From NCBI GenBank assembly GCA_023457715.1, contig JAEWKR010000030.1, positions 19,330 to 83,329 of the forward strand: DNA of 64,000 nt. Direction: 5' to 3'. How positions within the stretch are numbered: position 1 is the first letter of the stretch; each line of letters begins with the position of its first letter. The notes below the pieces were generated by a model that worked only from the letters and a program-made list of their open reading frames with translations, was not told the origin of the DNA and did not search any database. Position numbers and translations under genes: made by a program. Origin of the DNA: Verrucomicrobiota bacterium (lineage in GTDB: Bacteria; Verrucomicrobiota; Verrucomicrobiia; Opitutales; Opitutaceae). Shown here one piece after another: positions 59,729-64,000 of the stretch.

Positions 59729-62572
59729 CTAGTTCCCAACCTCGTACACCTCCACGAGCGCCTCGCCGGTGCCGGTGCCCACGCCTGACAACTGGGCGGT
59801 GTAGATGCCAGGGGGCAGACTGATCAGCAGCGCGGCGTCCTTGCTGCCGTCCACAAAATCGAAGGCGTAGACGGCCGAAAAGGTCGACTTCAGCCCAAAG
59901 CCCCAGTCGTCGTTCTCCGCGATCTTCTGCTGCGCCTGGTTGTACAATTCGATCCGCGGGTTGGGGAGCGCACCCGGGAGACCATGCTGCACCAGCGTCG
60001 GACCCACGCCGCGGATGAGCAACGTCTTGTGGTGCGTGCCGGCGATCGCGAAGCCCGCCACCAGCGCACCCCCGCCGGCGGTGACCTGGTAGCGCGCGGA
60101 CACATTGATCAACCGGGAGCCCATGCTGCTGCCAGCATCGTACGCCTCGACCAGGCCGATCCCTGCTCCAGGGGTGATCACATGCACGGACTGCAACCCG
60201 GTGATGGCTCGAACCGCCGCCGCGTCCAGGCTGGTGTCGGACAAGGCAAACGCACCGACGCGGGAAAACGCGTCGCGCAGCTCGGCCGTCCCGCCCCAAT
60301 CCTCGTTGGACTGCACCAGCGAAAGCGTGCCGTCGTACATCTCCAGCCGGGGGTCACTGGCGGTCTGCGCCCCGCCGATGTACGGGATCAGCCCCGGGCC
60401 GATCGCCCGGACAAGGATGGGCTTCTCCGGCCCGGCGACCACGAACCCGGCGATCAGCCGCTCGTTGGCGCCAAACTGCGCGCGCACGGACAGGTTGACG
60501 AGCTGGCTGGTCGGGTTGTCGATCCGGGCGGGGCTCGCCTTGCGCACCGTGCTGTTGTAGCCGTCGGTCAGATACAGGTTGCCGGCCGAATCGGACGCCA
60601 CGGCGGTGGGGTACAACAGGCCCGTGGATTCGCCCATTCCGTCGGAATACCCGGTGAATCCCGAGCCGATCACGGAGGTGACGGCTCCGGCGGCCGTGAT
60701 CTGCCGCAGCTTGTGGTTGCCGACGTCGATGACGAAAATCTTGTCGTCGGGCGTCACGGCGATGCTGCCCGGGCTGTCGAACCGGGCCTCGGCGCCGACC
60801 CCGTCCTCGTCGCCCCGCAGCCCCGGGCTCCCCGCGAGGGTCGAGACGTTGCCGTCCGGCGTGACCTTGCGGACGACATTGCCGCGTGATTCGCAGACGT
60901 AGAGATTCCCGGCGCGGTCATACGCCATCGCGACCGGACCGTTGAAGCGCGCCTGAGCGAGGGTGCCGTTGATGTCGCCCGCCGTTCCTGCCTGTCCGGC
61001 GAAGGTCGTGACCACGCCATCGAGCGCCACCTTGCGCAAGGTGTGATTGTAGTAGTCCGCCACGAGCAGCGCGCCGTCCGGCGTGAAGCAGATCGCGATC
61101 GGACCGTCGAAGCGGGCGTTTCCACCCTGACCGTCGTCGGAGCCTGGGGTGCGCAATTTTCCGGCCAGCACGCCAACGAGCCCGTTGGGGGTGATCTTGC
61201 GGATGACGTCGTTCCCGAAGTCGGATACGTACACATTGCCGGCGGCATCATTCACCACCCCGGTGGGCAGGGAAAAGCGGGCGGTCGTCGTCGTGCCATC
61301 GACGGACCCAAAGGTGCCCGGCGCTCCCGCCACGGTGGTCACTTCGCCGCTGGGCGTCATTTTGCGAATCACATGGTTGTCGGTATCGGCGATGAAGACG
61401 TTGCCGGAGGCGTCGAGCGACAGGCCACCGGGATTGAGGAAGCGCGCGGCGTTCCGCGCGCCGTCGGCATGTCCGGCGCCCGGGAGGCCGGCCCAGGTGG
61501 TCACGCCGTCCGCCGGCGACACCCGGCGAATGACCCCGTTGTATGTGTCGGCGATGATGACGGAGTTGGCTTGGTCGGCGACAATCGCGCCCGGGTGGTT
61601 GAAGCGGCTCGCGGCGAGGGAGCCATCGGCCCAGCCCGCGATCCAGGGCGTCCCGGCGATCGTGTTGACCTGCCCGCTGGTGTAAACGAGGCGGATGACG
61701 TGCGCAAAGCGCTCGGTGATGAAAAGCGTGCCGTTGACGTCGACGGTGATGCTGGACGGGGTGTCGAACCGCGCGGCGGTGCCAATACCATCCACGACAT
61801 CCGCGTTTCCGGACTGGCCGGCATAGGTGGTGACCTCACCGGCCGGCGTGATCTTGCGGATGGTGGCATCATCCCAGTCGGCGACAAAGACGTTGTTGTT
61901 GCGGTCGACCGCGATGCCGTAAGGTCCGCGGAAACGCGCGGCCGCACCAACCCCGTCCACCGAGCCGCGCTGACCGGGACTGCCCGCGAACGTCGTCACC
62001 ACCCCGGCCGGGGTGACCTTCCGGATCGTGGCGTTGAGATGGTCCGCCACGTAGAGATTGCCCGCCGAGTCGATGCCGAGGCCGCGCGGCGCGTTGAACC
62101 GGGCGACACTCCCGGTCCCATCGGCGGCGCCGGATTCCCACGGCGAGCCCGCGACGGTCGTGACCATGCCCGTGGAGGACAGGCGGCGCACCGTGTTGGC
62201 GCCGAGGTCGGTAAAGTACACCGTGCCGTCGGGGGCGGCGACCAGTCCGATGACGTAATTGACCCGCGAAACGCCCGGCCCCCCGTCAATGGCATCGAAA
62301 TCGCCCGGCTGACCTGCCACGGTGGACACGATGCCGGCCGAGTCGATCTTGCGGATGACGGCATTGTTCGAATCGCCGATGTAGATATTGTTGGCCGTAT
62401 CGCGGGTAATGGCTTCGGGCAACGCGAACCGCGCCCCCGCCCTCGGACCGTCGGCGTAGCCCTGGGCGCCCCTGCCCGCGATCGTCGTCAGGACGTACGG
62501 CTGAGCCGGGCTGAACGAGGGGACGCAACATGCCAGTGACAGTGCCGCCAACCAGAAGCGGGAGAAGACCAT
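59729..62572 (-). CDS. Secreted NHL-repeat protein with twelve blades and duplicated C-terminal module
   Basis: This protein has 947 residues. A signal peptide (FWLAALSLACCVPSFSPA) is followed by twelve NHL repeats (about 20-660), each with the pattern ARF..P..I..D..GN.Y..D..N..IRK, enough for two six-bladed propellers. The last 250 residues hold two tandem copies of a module, LVNLSVRA..AGFVVAG...ILVRAIGPGLIP...NEDW and LINVSARY..AGFAIAG...LLIRGVGPTL...NDDW, a C-terminal module I associate with many secreted verrucomicrobial proteins. A binding or surface role is likely; no catalytic motif is visible. The frame is open to 62902, and the ATG at 62572 gives the signal peptide. Confidence 0.88.
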   Translation of the reverse strand: MVFSRFWLAALSLACCVPSFSPAQPYVLTTIAGRGAQGYADGPRAGARFALPEAITRDTANNIYIGDSNNAVIRKIDSAGIVSTVAGQPGDFDAIDGGPGVSRVNYVIGLVAAPDGTVYFTDLGANTVRRLSSTGMVTTVAGSPWESGAADGTGSVARFNAPRGLGIDSAGNLYVADHLNATIRKVTPAGVVTTFAGSPGQRGSVDGVGAAARFRGPYGIAVDRNNNVFVADWDDATIRKITPAGEVTTYAGQSGNADVVDGIGTAARFDTPSSITVDVNGTLFITERFAHVIRLVYTSGQVNTIAGTPWIAGWADGSLAASRFNHPGAIVADQANSVIIADTYNGVIRRVSPADGVTTWAGLPGAGHADGARNAARFLNPGGLSLDASGNVFIADTDNHVIRKMTPSGEVTTVAGAPGTFGSVDGTTTTARFSLPTGVVNDAAGNVYVSDFGNDVIRKITPNGLVGVLAGKLRTPGSDDGQGGNARFDGPIAICFTPDGALLVADYYNHTLRKVALDGVVTTFAGQAGTAGDINGTLAQARFNGPVAMAYDRAGNLYVCESRGNVVRKVTPDGNVSTLAGSPGLRGDEDGVGAEARFDSPGSIAVTPDDKIFVIDVGNHKLRQITAAGAVTSVIGSGFTGYSDGMGESTGLLYPTAVASDSAGNLYLTDGYNSTVRKASPARIDNPTSQLVNLSVRAQFGANERLIAGFVVAGPEKPILVRAIGPGLIPYIGGAQTASDPRLEMYDGTLSLVQSNEDWGGTAELRDAFSRVGAFALSDTSLDAAAVRAITGLQSVHVITPGAGIGLVEAYDAGSSMGSRLINVSARYQVTAGGGALVAGFAIAGTHHKTLLIRGVGPTLVQHGLPGALPNPRIELYNQAQQKIAENDDWGFGLKSTFSAVYAFDFVDGSKDAALLISLPPGIYTAQLSGVGTGTGEALVEVYEVGN

Positions 62573-62640
62573 TTGCCGGCGACTGAAGAGAGCGCCGGAG
62601 AAGCGGTCAATATCGTTTGCCAAAAACGTGACGCGCGGGA

Positions 62641-63669
62641 TCAGGCGTGCAGCCGATCCGCGACGAAACGCGCAATCGTCGCCTTGCCGCGACGGTGGTG
62701 ACGGCACCGGACGCGGGTTCCCGCAAAGAGCCGCTCGAAATTCCGCAAGGCCTCGACCGAAGGGTCCACGATCAGGATTTCTGCGCGCGCCGCGCAGCTC
62801 GTGCGGAGGAAGTGCTTCATGGTCAGATCGCTCTCGGGCAGGGAGTAGCCCATGCAGATCACGCGCCGCGCGCGTCGGAGCGCATCCCCGCCTTCGAACC
62901 ACAACGCGCGGATCGTCTCGTGCGTGAGGAGCGCGGTCTTGTCGTACACCGGGGGAATCAGGAAAGGGTACTTGTCGGCCACCGCCTTCATCCGGAATTC
63001 GTGCTGCCGACGGGCGTCGGGGCCCCCGTCCGTCGCCGGCAGCGGCGGCACGAAGAAGATGGGTTCCCCATACGCCTGGCGTCGTCCGGAGTAGTACCAG
63101 TTGGTCGAGCCGTGCAGTTTCAGCAGCCTGAAACTCTCGGACGGCTGTCCCGTTCCGCGACCCGCCGAACGCAGACCCGCGTCCGTGAGGAGGGGAGGGT
63201 AGAGCTGCTGGGCGGTGAGACGTTCCCCGTTGAACGACAGCGTGGCCGCGATGGTCTCGATCAGCGTGTCGTAATTGAGCGTGAGCACCGTGCAGCGCTG
63301 CTCATGCCAGTGGCGGATGAGTTGTTCGAGCCAGGCCGGGACCTTCTGTCCCACCTCATGGATCACGTCGCTGACCGTCGCATCGAGGTCCCGGGCGATC
63401 TTGTCGGAGAATTCCAGGAACAGCGCCCGGTGGCGCAGATTCTCCGCCTCGGTCAGCCATGGCTTGGCCTGCTCCAGGTACGAGAGCGCGTGGGCGAAGT
63501 TATCCCGCATCATCCCCACCACTTCGGGCGCAATCGCCCGCCGGCGGCCATCGCCCGCCAGGACCCGTTTCGCCAGCCCCTGTAGCAAGGGCATTGCCGG
63601 CGAGATGGCCCGCGCGAAGCCTGCTCCGAGTAGGAAAACATCCGATGAAGCGGCGTCCTTCCGTGGCAT
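62641..63669 (-). CDS. SIR2-like domain protein
   Basis: This 342-residue soluble protein has the Rossmann entry VFLLGAGFARAIS (residues 11-23), LNYDTLIE (131-138), LLKLHGSTNWYY (182-193) and ICMGYSLPESDLTMKHFLRT (271-290). These are the SIR2_2-type motifs, with N-D-H as potential NAD-site residues. Many such proteins deplete NAD in anti-phage systems (Thoeris, DSR), while others are deacylases or of unknown role. No partner gene is visible on either side within the window, so a defence role is only possible. It is upstream of the NHL gene on the same strand, 68 bases away. Confidence 0.82.
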   Translation of the reverse strand: MPRKDAASSDVFLLGAGFARAISPAMPLLQGLAKRVLAGDGRRRAIAPEVVGMMRDNFAHALSYLEQAKPWLTEAENLRHRALFLEFSDKIARDLDATVSDVIHEVGQKVPAWLEQLIRHWHEQRCTVLTLNYDTLIETIAATLSFNGERLTAQQLYPPLLTDAGLRSAGRGTGQPSESFRLLKLHGSTNWYYSGRRQAYGEPIFFVPPLPATDGGPDARRQHEFRMKAVADKYPFLIPPVYDKTALLTHETIRALWFEGGDALRRARRVICMGYSLPESDLTMKHFLRTSCAARAEILIVDPSVEALRNFERLFAGTRVRCRHHRRGKATIARFVADRLHA

Positions 63670-63706
63670 AACCCTCTCGTCAGCCGGTCCTGCCCGCGGT
63701 TCCCGG

Positions 63707-63879
63707 CGCCGAAAACGCTGAAAACCTGAAACTGACTGAAGTCGGCGCTACGGCGCGGCCCGCAACCCCAAACAACCACCGGGTGCCACCGACTGCGGGG
63801 AGCTGCCGTGCTTCAGCCCGCAGGTCTGCCGGAACACCGAAACCCAAAACCCAAAACCCCAACCCAAAACTCAAAACTC
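63707..63879. repeat. Composite repeat: CTGAAAA octamers, shared 17-mer, AAAACCC/AAAACTC heptamers
   Basis: CGCTGAAA/ACCTGAAA octamers (63711-63745) are followed by GTGCTTCAGCCCGCAGG (63808-63824, also at 52101) and then AAAACCC and AAAACTC heptamers (63839-63880). There is no gene between the SIR2 start and the partial CDS. Confidence 0.8.
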
Positions 63880-63999
63880 TCAAGAAACAGGGCTGGTGAG
63901 TGGGTCAGGGACGAGCGCTAAACCAAGGGACTTTGCTTTAGCGGTTAGGTATTTGAGTGTTCTTGCCCTCTGGGCATCGCCAGAGGCGGAGTGAAGTTC
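63880..63999 (-). CDS. C-terminal 39 residues of an unidentified CDS (possibly transposase)
   Basis: On the minus strand the frame is open from the window edge to a TGA at 63880-63882. The end reads ARTLKYLTAKAKSLGLALVP and then DPLTSPVS. This kind of tail, a basic helix then LGxxLVP, is seen at the ends of some transposases, but 39 residues are not enough to decide. The stop lies one base after the repeat region. Confidence 0.4.
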   Translation of the reverse strand, partial: ELHSASGDAQRARTLKYLTAKAKSLGLALVPDPLTSPVS

Positions 64000-64000
64000 A

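Overview
The window comes from a GC-rich bacterium, most likely a member of the Verrucomicrobiota close to Opitutaceae. This rests on protein style (a roughly 500-residue SecY, Ala/Pro/Lys-rich tails on ribosomal proteins, a PPi-type PEP carboxykinase, the C-terminal module of the NHL protein) and on unusual intergenic microrepeats. It is inference, since no 16S gene is present.

Layout. 1-162: N-terminus of a B12-dependent methionine synthase (minus strand), divergent from an SPFH protein. 1281-1898: GyrI-like protein. About 2281-2475: a cobalamin riboswitch followed by a BtuB-type TonB-dependent receptor. 4652-7994 (minus): M48 protease, DUF4870 protein and LemA. 8112-12813: a TPR protein, ExbB, ExbD and a TonB-position protein, plausibly an energised envelope complex. 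12908-46509 is a 33-kb information-processing supercluster, all on the plus strand: tRNA-Thr, tuf, tRNA-Trp, secE, nusG, rplKAJL, rpoBC, rpsLG, fusA, rpsJ, the S10/spc set, secY, an adenylate-kinase remnant, map, rpsM, rpsK, rpsD, rpoA, rplQ. From 46.5 kb on the region is mixed: zinc-ribbon protein, MFS transporter, DUF4337-like protein, WYL regulator, VOC protein, esterase, PPi-PEPCK, M16 protease, 12-blade NHL protein, SIR2-like protein, and the end of an unidentified CDS.

Most notable observations. (1) RpoC has lost three of the four cysteines of its second zinc site, at exactly conserved spacing, while the first zinc site is intact. (2) The adk slot between secY and map holds a shrunken adenylate-kinase-like ORF with no P-loop and no LID. 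(3) EF-Tu has a rewritten switch I. (4) Nearly thirty intergenic gaps contain short tandem repeats, mostly with 6-9 bp units, usually as two complementary arms that can fold into a long hairpin. Unit sequence differs between loci but is shared within a locus. Many sit between genes of the ribosomal operons. (5) rplC and rplV have structured leaders, and a strong intrinsic terminator lies between rplL and rpoB.

All calls come from reading the sequence. No database search, covariance model or folding program was run.
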